A DNA stretch of 64,000 nucleotides, taken from Ophioceras dolichostomum. Taxonomy: Eukaryota; Ascomycota; Sordariomycetes; Magnaporthales; Ophioceraceae. Position numbers and translations under genes: made by a program. Location: assembly GCA_003049485.1 (NCBI GenBank), contig PYST01000094.1, forward strand, positions 1 through 64,000, in the 5' to 3' direction. Each line of letters begins with the position of its first letter. The stretch's first letter is position 1. The notes beneath the pieces were generated by a model, which worked only from the letters and a program-made list of their open reading frames with translations, was not told the DNA's origin and did not search any database. Below, piece after piece: positions 24,194 to 34,299 of the stretch.

Positions 24194-25132
24194 ATGCCTT
24201 CCTTCACCAAGAAGAGCCTCCTCGCCGTCCTGGCCGGCGCCGCCTCGGTCTCGGCCCACGGACACGTCACGCAGATCTCGGTGGACGGCAAGACCTTCCC
24301 CGGCTTCAACCCCTTCACGGGCGGCAAGGCCCAGCCGGAGTCGGTCGGATGGGGCACGACGGCCAACGACAACGGCTTCGTGCTGCCCGCCGCCTTCAGC
24401 ACGCGCGACATCGCCTGCCACAAGGGCTCGACCAACGCGCAGTCCAGCGCGACCGTCGCGGCGGGATCCACCATCACCGTGACCTGGGACACCTGGCCCG
24501 GCAGCCACAAGGGACCCGTCATCGACTACCTCGCCAGCTGCGGCGCTGCGGGATGCAAGACCGTCAAGGCCGAGGCGCTCGAGTTCTTCAAGATCGACGA
24601 GGCCGGGCTCGAGAACGGCCAGTGGGCCTCGGACGCCCTGATGGCGGCGGGCATGAAGTGGGAGGTCAAGATCCCCGCCAGCCTCAAGGCGGGCGAGTAC
24701 GTGCTCCGCCACGAGATGATCGGCCTGCACGAGGCCGACCGCGGCGGCGCCCAGTTCTACCCGCAGTGCCTCAACCTCGTCGTCACCGGCTCCGGCGCCG
24801 ACGTCCCCGCCGGCGTCCTGGGCACTAAGCTGTACCAGGCCGAGGACCCCGGTGTCCACTTCAACCTCTACACCAACCCGCCCCCGAGCTCCTACCCTAT
24901 CCCCGGCCCGGCCCTCGCCGCCTTCGGCTCCGGTTCCGGAAACGGCTCGGGTTCGGGCTCTGGTGGCTCTACCCCGACCACCACCGGTGCGGCTTCGTCG
25001 CCGACCCCTACCAAGGGCACCGGCAACGGCGGCAGCAACGGCGGCGGCAGCGACTGCACCTCTTCTCGCAGGGCTCGTCGTGCCTCCCGCAAGGCCCGTC
25101 GCGATGCCCAGCTAGCCGCCAAGCGCGCTTAA
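24194..25132 (+). CDS. AA9 lytic polysaccharide monooxygenase, secreted
   Basis: Copper enzyme that oxidatively cleaves cellulose or related beta-1,4-glucans outside the cell. The 312-residue intronless product has a signal peptide of 21 residues ending SVSA, so the mature protein starts at His22-Gly-His, the N-terminal half of the copper histidine brace. The second brace histidine is His105 (WPGSHKGP). His173 and Gln187 line the site and Tyr189 (QFYPQC) is the axial residue. C75/C192 and C116/C121 fit the usual disulfides. The catalytic domain ends near residue 235 (PGPALAAF). It is followed by a Gly/Ser/Thr-rich linker and, instead of a CBM1, a tail with a single Cys288 and about 23 Arg/Lys/Ala-rich residues. 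Codon bias towards C/G is extreme, as in strongly expressed genes. AA9 membership is secure; substrate and regioselectivity cannot be read from the sequence. Confidence 0.95.
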   Translation: MPSFTKKSLLAVLAGAASVSAHGHVTQISVDGKTFPGFNPFTGGKAQPESVGWGTTANDNGFVLPAAFSTRDIACHKGSTNAQSSATVAAGSTITVTWDTWPGSHKGPVIDYLASCGAAGCKTVKAEALEFFKIDEAGLENGQWASDALMAAGMKWEVKIPASLKAGEYVLRHEMIGLHEADRGGAQFYPQCLNLVVTGSGADVPAGVLGTKLYQAEDPGVHFNLYTNPPPSSYPIPGPALAAFGSGSGNGSGSGSGGSTPTTTGAASSPTPTKGTGNGGSNGGGSDCTSSRRARRASRKARRDAQLAAKRA

Positions 25133-25371
25133 CGGAAGCAACCGACCGCCCTTCTCTTCACTTTTCTTTTCTTGGTCTTGGTTCTGGAGATAACTTCAGA
25201 TCAATGTGTTGACGCATCTTCGACGACTGTTCTTCTCTTCGGACGGAAAATATTTCCATTCCTTTGTATTTATAGAAAAATCCGTTATTCCCTGGCGTCC
25301 CGACAGCCTCCCCCCGCTGCGCTTGTACATACATCAACTACTCATGGTAGCGTGTCGCGCCATTTGGGGGG

Positions 25372-25422
25372 NNNNNNNNNNNNNNNNNNNNNNNNNNNNN
25401 NNNNNNNNNNNNNNNNNNNNNN
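25372..25422. other. Assembly gap of 51 N flanked by G and C runs
   Basis: Fifty-one Ns sit between a G6 run (25366-25371) and a C14 run (25423-25436). The homopolymers at both edges suggest that sequencing stalled in a G/C-homopolymer structure. The true length is unknown. Confidence 0.97.
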
Positions 25423-26347
25423 CCCCCCCCCCCCCCGGTTACTGCTTTTTTCGGATCGGGCAAGCCCGTACATATTAGATTTTACTCGAGCAACAACTAC
25501 TCTCAGTCCTGAGAGGTTGACGAGAAATACGATACTTGAGTCCCTGATGAACATAGCCTTCCCACGCTTCTCTTTTCCTGCTGTGAATGTGTGCCACTCC
25601 CTTTCCCCATGCCAAGGACCCTACCTCGACAGTACCGAACCGTCCTGATGTCCAGTGAGCTCACTCTTTAACCGACGATATATTGCGGAGGCAAACTATG
25701 AAAGCCTCGAAACAGGAATGATCGCTCGCCATGTCTACCCGGCGTATGTGGGAGGATGGACTGACTGCCTTCCCTCCTTTGAAGCGCAGTCGACGATTGC
25801 GCGCGAAACAGAAGGCTGAGGCGCGTTCTCACGATCACCGGGGTGGTCCGACCAACTTCCCGCCACCGCCGCCTAAGTCTCCTGGCCGTGAGCGCCGCGA
25901 CGGAGAAGTAAAGCCGCTTCACAGGCCGGGGTAACGACACAAACAAAACACTACGGCTTCATAGTTCTAGCCTCCTCTCGTAGAGTACTTAGGTTAGTAC
26001 CTCCCTACTTACCTGGGTACCCACCTAGTAGACCTGGCTTTGCGGTTTGCCAAACTTCAAGGGTCCTCGAGTGACGCCCTTAGAGCAAAAGGAGCCCCGT
26101 ATGACAGGCGACAAAGTGAACCGCTCCTTTCCGAGGGCGCTGGCTTGTTTCTCCAGGCCACACCGAAAACATTCAAGCACAGTCGTATCTAGTAATAGCC
26201 TCGCGCCTCATCTTCGGGGTGTATAAACGACTCAACCACTGCCGCTTGCTCATTCAGAGGACAACGTCACCAGTCGCCGGGAAGAGAAGTGAAGAAACGC
26301 GCTGTGAGTCTTCTAGAACCTCGACTCCGTGGCTGCACCCCTTGCCC

Positions 26348-26356
26348 TATATAAAG
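26348..26356 (+). promoter_or_regulatory. TATA-like box upstream of the ankyrin/TM gene
   Basis: TATATAAAG lies 207 bases before the ATG at 26555. It is a good match to the TATA consensus; use is not shown. Confidence 0.4.
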
Positions 26357-26554
26357 GGTCAGGTAGATATGGACTTCCTGAACGGAACTCTCCCTCCCAT
26401 CAACCAGCATCGCTGGCAGATAGATATTGTTCATCAGAGACACACTCAGCTTCGGTAAAAAAAAAACCGCCCCTAGAAACATCAAGTTCCTTAGAGTGGA
26501 AAACATCTATCATCTACCTATCGACTAGGTAGGTAGCTACCTACTTATACGTAC

Positions 26555-27526
26555 ATGCTATCAGTCCTCACAGGAATAACGCTCCTAATACCCCTCAGCG
26601 CCGTTTACATCCTCGCGCTAGGCACCTACCTCGGTCTCTGCGAGACAGTCCTCCAAATCAGCTCATCATCATCATCGTCACAACCACCAGAGCCCAACGA
26701 CGACGACGACGGCCACACCCAGGCAAGGCACGACGTAGACGTAGACGCAGACATAGACGTAGTAGCTCCTCTCGAACCCAACGACGACCCAGAACGCGAA
26801 ATCCCCTCCCCCTCCACCATCGTCATAATGCCAGCAACCCCAGCAGGCTCCTCCCCGCGCCATCGCCGGAACCGCCAAGGACGCCCACCACCACAAGCCA
26901 ACCGCCAGCCAGTCCTAACCCCCCACCAAACCACCTCCATCCTCTCCGCCGCCTCATCCGGCTCAATCGCCCAACTCGACGCCCTCCTCACCACAGCCGC
27001 CACCCTCCACTCTTCCCGCTCAGGTGGTTCCGAGTCCCTCAGCAAAGGCTTCCTCCTGCACCTCGCCTCCGACGCATTCGGCAACACGGCCCTGCACGTC
27101 GCCGCCGCGCACAACAAGCCCGAGGTGCTGAAGTACATCCTCTTCAGCCCGGACGTCTTCCCGTCCCCCCAGCAGCAGGGGCTGAAATACCACCTGCTGC
27201 GGGCCAGGAACAGCGCCGGCAAAAGCCCCGCCGTCGTGGCGCTCGATGCGAATCACGTGGGGTTTGGGCTGCAGTTGGGGTTGTGGACTGGGCTGGCGTT
27301 TCAGCCGGATGGTGTTGGGAGTGGAAGTAGCGGGAGAAGTAGTGGGGGTAGTGGTGGGAGGAATAGTGGTGGTAGCGGCGAGGACAGCAGCGGTGGTGGT
27401 AATGGTGATGATGATGTTGTGCGTGAGGGTGAAGAGGAGGTGGTGATGGCGGTGGCGGCTAATGCGGAGACGACGGTCAGGGATTACGACGAGAGGCGGC
27501 CGCGAAGGGGGCCGGCGAGGGAGTAG
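26555..27526 (+). CDS. Membrane-anchored ankyrin-repeat-like protein
   Basis: Single-exon protein of 323 residues. It begins with a hydrophobic helix (LTGITLLIPLSAVYILAL, residues 5-22) that can act as a signal anchor, followed by a Ser run and an Asp/Glu-rich acidic linker. Residues about 125-240 show ankyrin-type helices, clearest in FGNTALHVAAAHNKPEVLKYIL and the following NSAGKSPAVVALDANHVG, which match the TALHxAA consensus. Two to three repeats at most are visible. The C-terminal 80 residues are Gly/Ser-rich and end in a charged tail. Codon third positions shift from C-rich in the first two thirds to G/T-rich in the Gly/Ser tail. The start has no competing upstream ATG in frame. The partner or pathway cannot be inferred; protein-protein interaction at a membrane is the likely role. 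Confidence 0.6.
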   Translation: MLSVLTGITLLIPLSAVYILALGTYLGLCETVLQISSSSSSSQPPEPNDDDDGHTQARHDVDVDADIDVVAPLEPNDDPEREIPSPSTIVIMPATPAGSSPRHRRNRQGRPPPQANRQPVLTPHQTTSILSAASSGSIAQLDALLTTAATLHSSRSGGSESLSKGFLLHLASDAFGNTALHVAAAHNKPEVLKYILFSPDVFPSPQQQGLKYHLLRARNSAGKSPAVVALDANHVGFGLQLGLWTGLAFQPDGVGSGSSGRSSGGSGGRNSGGSGEDSSGGGNGDDDVVREGEEEVVMAVAANAETTVRDYDERRPRRGPARE

Positions 27527-27888
27527 GGAGAGTAGTGGTCAGTAGTTGAGGCTAGGCCTGGGTTGGTTGGTTGATTGAGCGTGGCTGTTTTCGGTATGCA
27601 GCTACTTGTAGCTGCCCCTTTGGAGGCCAGGATGCGAAGGAAAATAAATGATGAGTAAATGTAGGGTAGGTAGTCATGGCGCTAGTCACGACAGCTGTAG
27701 TTCACGATGAAAAGCGCCAACGACCGAGAAATATTAGTGATGAGTTCCCAACAGCAAAAAGCCCCTCTCACGAAGGTGAGGACGCCAGGTTAAGCCGTCG
27801 ACGACGACCTGACACCCTGTCCATGCGCGGTTGGTAGGTTGGCATTCTAGCATTAAATCATACCACTAATTCACGAATAGGAGTCAAG

Positions 27889-27889
<1 letters not shown>

Positions 27890-27925
<36 letters not shown>
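27890..27925. repeat. (CA)18 microsatellite
   Basis: Thirty-six uninterrupted bases of CA/AC dinucleotide in noncoding sequence; a likely strain-typing marker. Confidence 0.95.
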
Positions 27926-27927
<2 letters not shown>

Positions 27928-28303
27928 GCGAGGATGTTTTAACAAAGAACGATGAACTTTTTATTTTCCACGGCCGCAATACCGGGAGAAACTGAGAGAC
28001 AAGAGAGGGAGGGAGAAGTCGAGCGAGCCACCAACGAACGCTACCTAATCTATCATCATCAAGCAGCCCACCGCGCCGAGATCCCAAACATGCCATCCTC
28101 CTTCCTTCTCTAACCCATCCATCCCCGTATGCTAGTTAACGGTGACAGGAAATGGATGGGAAGGCAGGGATGAAAATAGAGAGGTAGACGCAATATAATG
28201 CAAACGCATTGAATCTGCATTGATGCTGGGCGACGAGGGGCAACGCAGAGGAGGGAGAAGAAGATGAGGGAGAAGGCAAGCACCAACTGACTGCTCGACT
28301 CAA

Positions 28304-28330
28304 CCAGACCAGACCAGACCAGGCCAGACC
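28304..28330. repeat. CCAGA pentanucleotide tandem repeat
   Basis: About five copies of a CCAGA unit, the fourth with one change (CCAGG), in noncoding sequence. Confidence 0.7.
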
Positions 28331-28503
28331 GATCGATGACCAACCAGGTAAAGTGAGAGCGACGCAAAGCAGCGAAGCAAGCAACCCAGGCAGCGCCATT
28401 CGCTTTCCCTTGCTTTCTCCCCCACGCATGCTGGCAAGAATGTTCCTCTTGAAAGGGTGCCAACGGAGGGAGGGAGGACAAGAAAGGAAGATGATCGATC
28501 AGT

Positions 28504-29043
28504 TCAGACACCACCGCCGAAGGGGGACGACTGGCGACCAACACCGAAGACGAAGCTATCACGTCGGAACGGGTAACTCATCCAAGCAGAAGGAGGAGGA
28601 GCCTGGGGAGGAGGCGTTGCTGACGGTGATGGCGATGGTGATGAAGATGCCGGAACAACCGCCGCTGACTCCGTCCACGACGGTGTCACCGGGGGTGGGA
28701 GCCGGTCAAGGCCACCATATCCTTGTCTCCCTTGTTCTATCTCCTCTGCGAGCCGCCTGGCCGCCACGCCAGCCCCACCAGCAGAAGTAACGGGAATCTC
28801 GTCGTCGCCACCACGCAACCCCTGCATCAACGACTTGAGCAGCTCAGTATAGAAACCGATAACGTTCGGGTCGGGCGTCAGCTGATGTTGTTGATGTGTT
28901 TGCTGAAACTGCTGTTGTTGCTGTTGCTGCTGCTGAGGCTGTTGCTGTTGCGGCTGTTGCTGTTGCAGTTGCTGTCGCGGCAGTTGCCGACCCAAACCGT
29001 TTCCTCCACCACCGGGGTGTTGTCTCCGCGAGACGACGACATC
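28504..29043 (-). other. In-frame open extension downstream of the acrB stop codon
   Basis: Directly after the TAG at 29046-29044 the same frame stays open for 179 codons to a TGA at 28506-28504. The extension starts with a glutamine-rich segment, then reads VIGFYTELLKSLMQGLRGGD, a Pro/Ser linker, and ends with a basic, aromatic stretch (YPFRRDSFVFGVGR). The helical and C-terminal parts look like real protein and have coding-like codon choice. It may be the natural C-terminus of acrB, separated by a strain mutation or sequencing error, reached by readthrough, or joined by splicing. The only in-frame intron ending at that TAG would start GTCCGC at 29103 (60 nt), a weak donor. I cannot decide between these. 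Confidence 0.5.
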
Positions 29044-32000
29044 CTAAATCGGACTCGCGGGACCGCTGCCGCTTCCAGTGCCACCGCTACCGCCGCTGCG
29101 GACGCTGCTGCGCTCCGAGCCCAGACCCGAACCGGACCCAGCAGAGCCAGAGCCCGATCCAGATCCCGACCCGGATCCAGATCCAGAGCCAGAGCCAGAG
29201 CCGAACAGCGAGCCAGAGCCGGCATCGCCGCCGCGGCGGTGAAGCGCCCTAGCCGACGAGAAATGCCCGAACAGGTTCGCGGGAGGCTGGCCCTGGACTT
29301 GCACCGCCGCTGCACCGCCGCTGCTGGGGATTGCGCCGATTACTCTGCCTGAAGAAGGCGACGGATGGTGTTGGCTGCGGTGATGGCTGTGGTTCTGGCC
29401 GCCGGTGCGGTTGGTGTTATGGGCAGTAGCCGTTCCGCCGACACCTGTGGCGATTGTCGTCGTCGCCGTCGCCGTGGCCACAGACGAGGAGGAAGGATCC
29501 TCGTCTGCGAGGCTCGACTGCGTGAACCCGGACACGTCGCTTAGCATGGAGCTGGACCTACCGCGCTGCTTGTTGAACGTGAGGGACGTGGCAGGATGGA
29601 GCGGCTGCTGTTGGTGCGGCAGTTGCGGGTGGTACGGGGCGGCTGTGGCTGCTGTGGGTGGGAGCGCGGATGTGGTGGGTACTGGGAAGGGCATGGGCAT
29701 GGTGGTGCTGGGTGGGATGGCGAGACTGCTGATGCTGGAGTTGTGGAGACTGATGCTGTGGATTGGCGCAGGCGACGACATGATTGACTGGCTGAGAGGC
29801 GCGGCGGACGCGGCGGGAGGCCACATGGGGCCTGACGACGTCGCTGGTATCGTGGCGGCGAGGGGAGCTGAGGTGAAGTGGTGACCCGAACTGGAGACGG
29901 CGGTCGGAGGCCCAACAACAGGACCGGCGGCAGCCCACGGCACAACAGCCGGCGGGAATCCAGCCATGGCGGCGGCCGTCGCAGCCGGACCGGCGACAGC
30001 CTCCGGCTCGTAGCCAGCCATGGGCACGGAGTCGGCGTTGAAGCTGGTGAAATAGGCCTGCAGCCCAGTCGCCATAGTGTGCGCCTGATGCGCCTTGTCG
30101 ATGTTGAAGGCCTTGACGGCGGAGATGGCATCGTAGAAGCTCTTCTGTGTGCGCTCCGCGTCTTGTTGGAACAGGCTGCGCTGCTGCCGTCGGCGTTCCG
30201 CCTCGTCTAGACCCCGGCTGTTCGCATCCGTAATGCGGGCATGCTCGTCGTCTAGCTTGGTGATGCGAGCAGCGATCTTGTTGCGCCGGTTCTGCAGGCC
30301 GTCGCGTTCCCCGACCTGCGACTTCACATCGGCCTCCAGCGTGCCCTTGAAGCTCTTGAACGAGGCCCGCGCGCCGTCGAAGCGCACCTTCTCGCCATTC
30401 CAAGCGCTCTGCTTCGAGCGGAAGCGTGACTGCAGCTCCTCGGGCACCGATGCCAGCTCACGGATCCCTTCCTCGAGCTCGCGAATGGACTGCTCCGCCT
30501 GCTGCTGCTGCGTGCCGTGTTGACTGATCTTCTGTCGCCACTTCTCGTCGTTGCCACCTGATGACTGCACCGCGTTGCCCAGCTTGTCGATCTCCTTGCG
30601 CAGCTGGTTGACCTTGCGGTTGTTCTCCTTCCGCAGGGCTTTTAGCTTGGCCTTCTCTTCTAGAAGCTTGGCCTCCTGGTTGCCGATGGATGTCTGGAGC
30701 GTCGCCGCCGGATCCTTGCGCGACTGCGCCGCCCGATGAGCCGCCGCCGCCAGCTGGTGGTGGAGCGAAGTCGAGGACCCTCCTGTGACGTCTGCGTCCC
30801 GATTCCGAGCCTGAGTAGTCCTGACGCTTGTTGAGAAAAGCACCTCATTAGTCCGAGTGCAGACGAACTCGCACTCGTAGCTCGACATGGGAGTCAGCCC
30901 ATAGATGTCGCCCGTCCAGCGGGACCCGGCGACGCCAGGCTGCAGCTGGTGTTTCTGCTGGCTGTCTTGGTTGCGTTGATGATCTACTTCTCCTACTCCA
31001 TTGCATTCTTCTTCTCCGTTCTCCACGAGTCCCTCTTCTTCCACCCGGACAATACGCGTCGGTTGCCATACTGCATTATTGACCCGGACGTAGAACGGCT
31101 TGCTAGCATCACTCCAAGGCGAAACGACAGCCGCCGCCCTCCCCGTCTCTTGTGGCAGCAGCCCATTGTCGGAATCTTCCTCCGGAAAGTGGCTCGTGGC
31201 GAAGCAAATCTCGTCGCTCCCGACGTAGCATATCCAGATCTGTCTGGGCTGAGTGTTGAAGGGCGCGTTGCCGAGGTTGTGGATGTCGGTGGCGTTCGAG
31301 CCGGCCGACTCGCGCGCCGCGTGGGAAAGTTCATATTCTTTGACCATGACAATTTTCGTGCTCGCCAGAGCAGCCCAGAGTGGCTGCTGTATCCGTACCT
31401 GTGCGCTTTGTTTCCGTTTCTTCTTAGTTGAGAGGGCTGTCGAGCTTAACGAAGCAACGGTGACCGGTTGCGCGTTTGCGGCGTTGCCGCCACCACCGCC
31501 ACTGGTGCCAACAGCAGCGTTGCCACTGGCATCGGCATCGATGACGGCATGTCCTGCGTCCGGTGCAAGCTCTCCTGAAAACAAAGTCTTCCCGGCCTCC
31601 GGATCCAGCTGGCTTTGGGGCTGCGCGTCGCGCTTCTCCCTCCTGAGGTACCACTCTCGAACCCACTTCACCAGCCCCTGCATGACGATATGTACTGCTA
31701 GAACATTCCTGATCCAAGCGTACGTGCCGTCCCTCCGCCTTGTGGCCGCAGAAGACAGGTCGAGTGGGTCTGCTTGATCGGCAGTTCCCAAGCGGTCTCC
31801 GCCGATTAGGGAGGTAACGCGGGAGAGGCGCTGGAGGCTGGGATGTTGACCAAAGTGGGAAAGGCTGACAATCATGGAGCAGAGGATGAAGGTATTAAGT
31901 GAGCTCGGTCGAGAGCTTCCGCTGCCACCCAGAGTCATGGCGATGGTGACCTGGGCGAAGTCGAGCAGAAAGTGCTGTAGCAGACCGGGCAGGAAGATCC

Positions 32001-32817
32001 AGACGAGAAGGAAGACGCAGTCGATACACAGTATGACCGTGATAGAAGGTGTCCCGATAGCGGCCTCAAACATGTCAGCGATGCCGAGTCCAGAGCTCGT
32101 GGTGACCGGCGGCACGAAGGTCAAGAGGGTGAAGAGACCGTAGATGAGAGAGAGGGCGACGGGGGACAGCTGCATAAGAATGATAAGAATGGCGATGGTG
32201 TCGTAAAGCGGGCATGAACGAAGGACGGTGAAGGCGAACTCGAGCGGCCCTGTGTCGCGGTGCACATTGGCATTTTTAGCGGCGTTGACGTCGATCCTCC
32301 GTGCGTTCTCTTCCAGGTTATCGTCCGGGCCTACTACCACAAAAGCTACGGCTGAGGCAGGCCCGGCAAGAGAGTCGGCCGACGACCATTCCTCCGAGTC
32401 GTTGCCTAACGAAGTTCGACGCAGCGACATGGTGGTCTTGTGCTCAGCGGTGACACCAGTTGGCGGGGTCGAGAAGCGGGCAGGGGAGGGGACGGCGGTC
32501 GGTTCGCGGGGGTGCCTCGAGGCGGCAGCGGTGCCATCCGCAGTCGGGGAAACGCTAGCCAGAGGCCGGGACGGCGGGGACCCAGCATGGGCATGACTAT
32601 GATTGCCGTTGATGCTATTGTCTCTTGGGACAGGTGGACGAGAACCGCTGTTTCCTCCAGCACCGCCATCGAGCTGGCTCTGGCTCTTGGGCCGGTTGAT
32701 GCGCTTTCCCGGGCCTACGAGCCCATTCTCGTGCCTACCGTTTCCGTTACCGATGCCGTTGCCGTTGCCGTTGCTCTCGCGGTGTTGTCGCTTTGCCGAG
32801 GAGGGCGCGCGAGGCAT
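29044..32817 (-). CDS. acrB: acrB-type ubiquitination-network membrane coiled-coil protein
   Basis: Product of 1257 residues resembling Aspergillus nidulans AcrB, a transmembrane coiled-coil protein linked genetically to acriflavine resistance, carbon-source use and the CreB/CreD ubiquitination network. The start ATG at 32817 gives MPRAPSSAKRQH, a typical N-terminus. The first 190 residues are low complexity. Hydrophobic helices follow at about 208-235 and 258-295, with another around 360-375 (WIRNVLAVHIVMQGLVKW). A beta-rich, fibronectin-like region then carries IWICYVGSDEICFATSHF. A long coiled coil occupies roughly residues 690-880 (KLLEEKAKLKALRKENNRKV). The C-terminal third is Ala/Pro/Ser-rich and ends in Gly-Ser repeats. 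No intron is needed. The frame ends at a TAG that is followed by a long in-frame extension, so the C-terminus may be incomplete. Homology is recognised from architecture and memory of the family, without a search. Confidence 0.8.
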   Translation of the reverse strand: MPRAPSSAKRQHRESNGNGNGIGNGNGRHENGLVGPGKRINRPKSQSQLDGGAGGNSGSRPPVPRDNSINGNHSHAHAGSPPSRPLASVSPTADGTAAASRHPREPTAVPSPARFSTPPTGVTAEHKTTMSLRRTSLGNDSEEWSSADSLAGPASAVAFVVVGPDDNLEENARRIDVNAAKNANVHRDTGPLEFAFTVLRSCPLYDTIAILIILMQLSPVALSLIYGLFTLLTFVPPVTTSSGLGIADMFEAAIGTPSITVILCIDCVFLLVWIFLPGLLQHFLLDFAQVTIAMTLGGSGSSRPSSLNTFILCSMIVSLSHFGQHPSLQRLSRVTSLIGGDRLGTADQADPLDLSSAATRRRDGTYAWIRNVLAVHIVMQGLVKWVREWYLRREKRDAQPQSQLDPEAGKTLFSGELAPDAGHAVIDADASGNAAVGTSGGGGGNAANAQPVTVASLSSTALSTKKKRKQSAQVRIQQPLWAALASTKIVMVKEYELSHAARESAGSNATDIHNLGNAPFNTQPRQIWICYVGSDEICFATSHFPEEDSDNGLLPQETGRAAAVVSPWSDASKPFYVRVNNAVWQPTRIVRVEEEGLVENGEEECNGVGEVDHQRNQDSQQKHQLQPGVAGSRWTGDIYGLTPMSSYECEFVCTRTNEVLFSTSVRTTQARNRDADVTGGSSTSLHHQLAAAAHRAAQSRKDPAATLQTSIGNQEAKLLEEKAKLKALRKENNRKVNQLRKEIDKLGNAVQSSGGNDEKWRQKISQHGTQQQQAEQSIRELEEGIRELASVPEELQSRFRSKQSAWNGEKVRFDGARASFKSFKGTLEADVKSQVGERDGLQNRRNKIAARITKLDDEHARITDANSRGLDEAERRRQQRSLFQQDAERTQKSFYDAISAVKAFNIDKAHQAHTMATGLQAYFTSFNADSVPMAGYEPEAVAGPAATAAAMAGFPPAVVPWAAAGPVVGPPTAVSSSGHHFTSAPLAATIPATSSGPMWPPAASAAPLSQSIMSSPAPIHSISLHNSSISSLAIPPSTTMPMPFPVPTTSALPPTAATAAPYHPQLPHQQQPLHPATSLTFNKQRGRSSSMLSDVSGFTQSSLADEDPSSSSVATATATTTIATGVGGTATAHNTNRTGGQNHSHHRSQHHPSPSSGRVIGAIPSSGGAAAVQVQGQPPANLFGHFSSARALHRRGGDAGSGSLFGSGSGSGSGSGSGSGSGSGSAGSGSGLGSERSSVRSGGSGGTGSGSGPASPI

Positions 32818-34299
32818 AGGCTTCCTGTGCCCGGCTCAGAAACACGACGACCGTGTTCTGAGCCAGCGAAGAGGTTGTCAAATTGAGCCTCCTGCACCTT
32901 GACGCACACGCTCTTCTCTCCTTGGGCTCCAGCCAGGCCCAGATCGGTGAGGCACGCACTCGTTGCTTTCGTCAGCGGCGTTCAGTGAGAGGGGAGCTCC
33001 AGAGCTGAACTGCGCGACCGCCACGTCGTCAGGGACCAAGCTGTCGGGAAAAGCGTCGATGTCGCATGTGGTTGACGTCGGTTGAGCGTCTGCTTCCGCT
33101 TGGTAGGTTCGGTCGATGTTTGGTTTTGGGGTTTTCGTTTGGTGTGTGTGCGTGGCCTGGGCTACGTCTGTCCGCACGGAAGGGAAGCAGCGAGCGGCAC
33201 ACCAAACCAAAGGAGACAGAAAGAGTTGCCTTGGAGGGCGGTGATGGTGTGAAATTACGGCGAGGATTCAATGCTTTGCGGCTGTGCAAAAAAAGGGGAC
33301 GGGGAATTTTGGAGGTGTGAGTCGGCGTGCATCGATCGAGGAAGGAACACACGCGGTAAAGGGACGGTTAGGTGCAAACGGGGGTCAGGGCGGAAGAAGG
33401 GGAAGGAGGGGACGAATCGGGTGTGCAGATTTTCGTACCTGTACCTGTACCTGTGCTTGTACGTACCTGCCCTCCGCCCTGCTTGTTGTGGGTGCCAGGT
33501 GGGTGTGGAGGTGTGGGTGTGCTAAAAATTTGCCAACTTTCCCGCAGTGTTTCCAGCGTCTTCGTCAGCAAGTTCTGTTGGTCCTCGACGCAGGGTCCAG
33601 ACCCGGTCCAGTGGGGCATTGAGTCGGCCAGATCCCGCAGGACTTGAAGTGTATCCCCGACGGTACTCGATGCGCTGAGATTCTGGGGGCGAGCGCTGAG
33701 TTACGGGCCATCCGGCATTTCTCCCGATGTTTTGAGGTAGATTTAAGTCGCCACTTCAACTAACACAGGCGTGGTGGGGAGGGTGGATGAGTGAGGCTCA
33801 CGAATTGATTTAGTGAGCAGGTGAGCTTTCACCTCCCAGGCTGAAAGCAATTATCAAACGCAGCTTGATTAAACAAGTTGTTGCCTCCTGGAAGCGAGGA
33901 TACATCATGCACCTCAGTTAACGAGTGGTGCCGTCCGAGCTGGACCTCCAATGCCCTGCCTGCCGTCCACACGACTCTCACCGCCTCTGATTTCAACCAC
34001 AAGCAGGCGGCAGCTTTCCCTTGTTCCTCTTTCAGCGGAGGCCAGCCCAGCTGTGTTGTGGCATGGAATTCGCTGTTTGATCTGGCATGGACGGCGAGAG
34101 CGGTGTCGTTCAAATTTCTGCTCTAAAAAATCCTTCGCAACGGGGCATCCATAACCCGTTCAGCCTGACTCATGGTGCTTCAAGTCTGCTCGCAAGAATT
34201 ATCTTCCTACATTTTCTATCTCCTTTTCCACATAATTTTTTTCTCCCTCCCACATACCCTTCTCTATTTCTTTCCCTTGTTTTTGCTTTTGGTCCCATC

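Larger units (their letters stand above)
25133..26554. other. Intergenic region including an assembly gap
   Basis: Holds the LPMO 3' UTR, the gap, and the promoter of the ankyrin gene. TACCTA-type clusters lie at 25985-26030 and 26512-26550. No gene is supported; the frame 25172-25648 runs through the Ns and is meaningless. Confidence 0.6.
27527..28503. other. Convergent intergenic region with microsatellites
   Basis: Carries the 3' ends of the ankyrin gene and of acrB or its extension. It contains a CA dinucleotide run at 27890-27925 and a CCAGA pentanucleotide repeat at about 28304-28330. No gene is supported. Confidence 0.6.

Noticed and set aside
24182..24859. 225-codon minus ORF opposite the LPMO
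   Set aside because: Antisense shadow of the strongly biased AA9 coding sequence.
25172..25648. ORF spanning the N gap
   Set aside because: Contains 17-18 unknown residues from Ns and homopolymer runs; no meaning.
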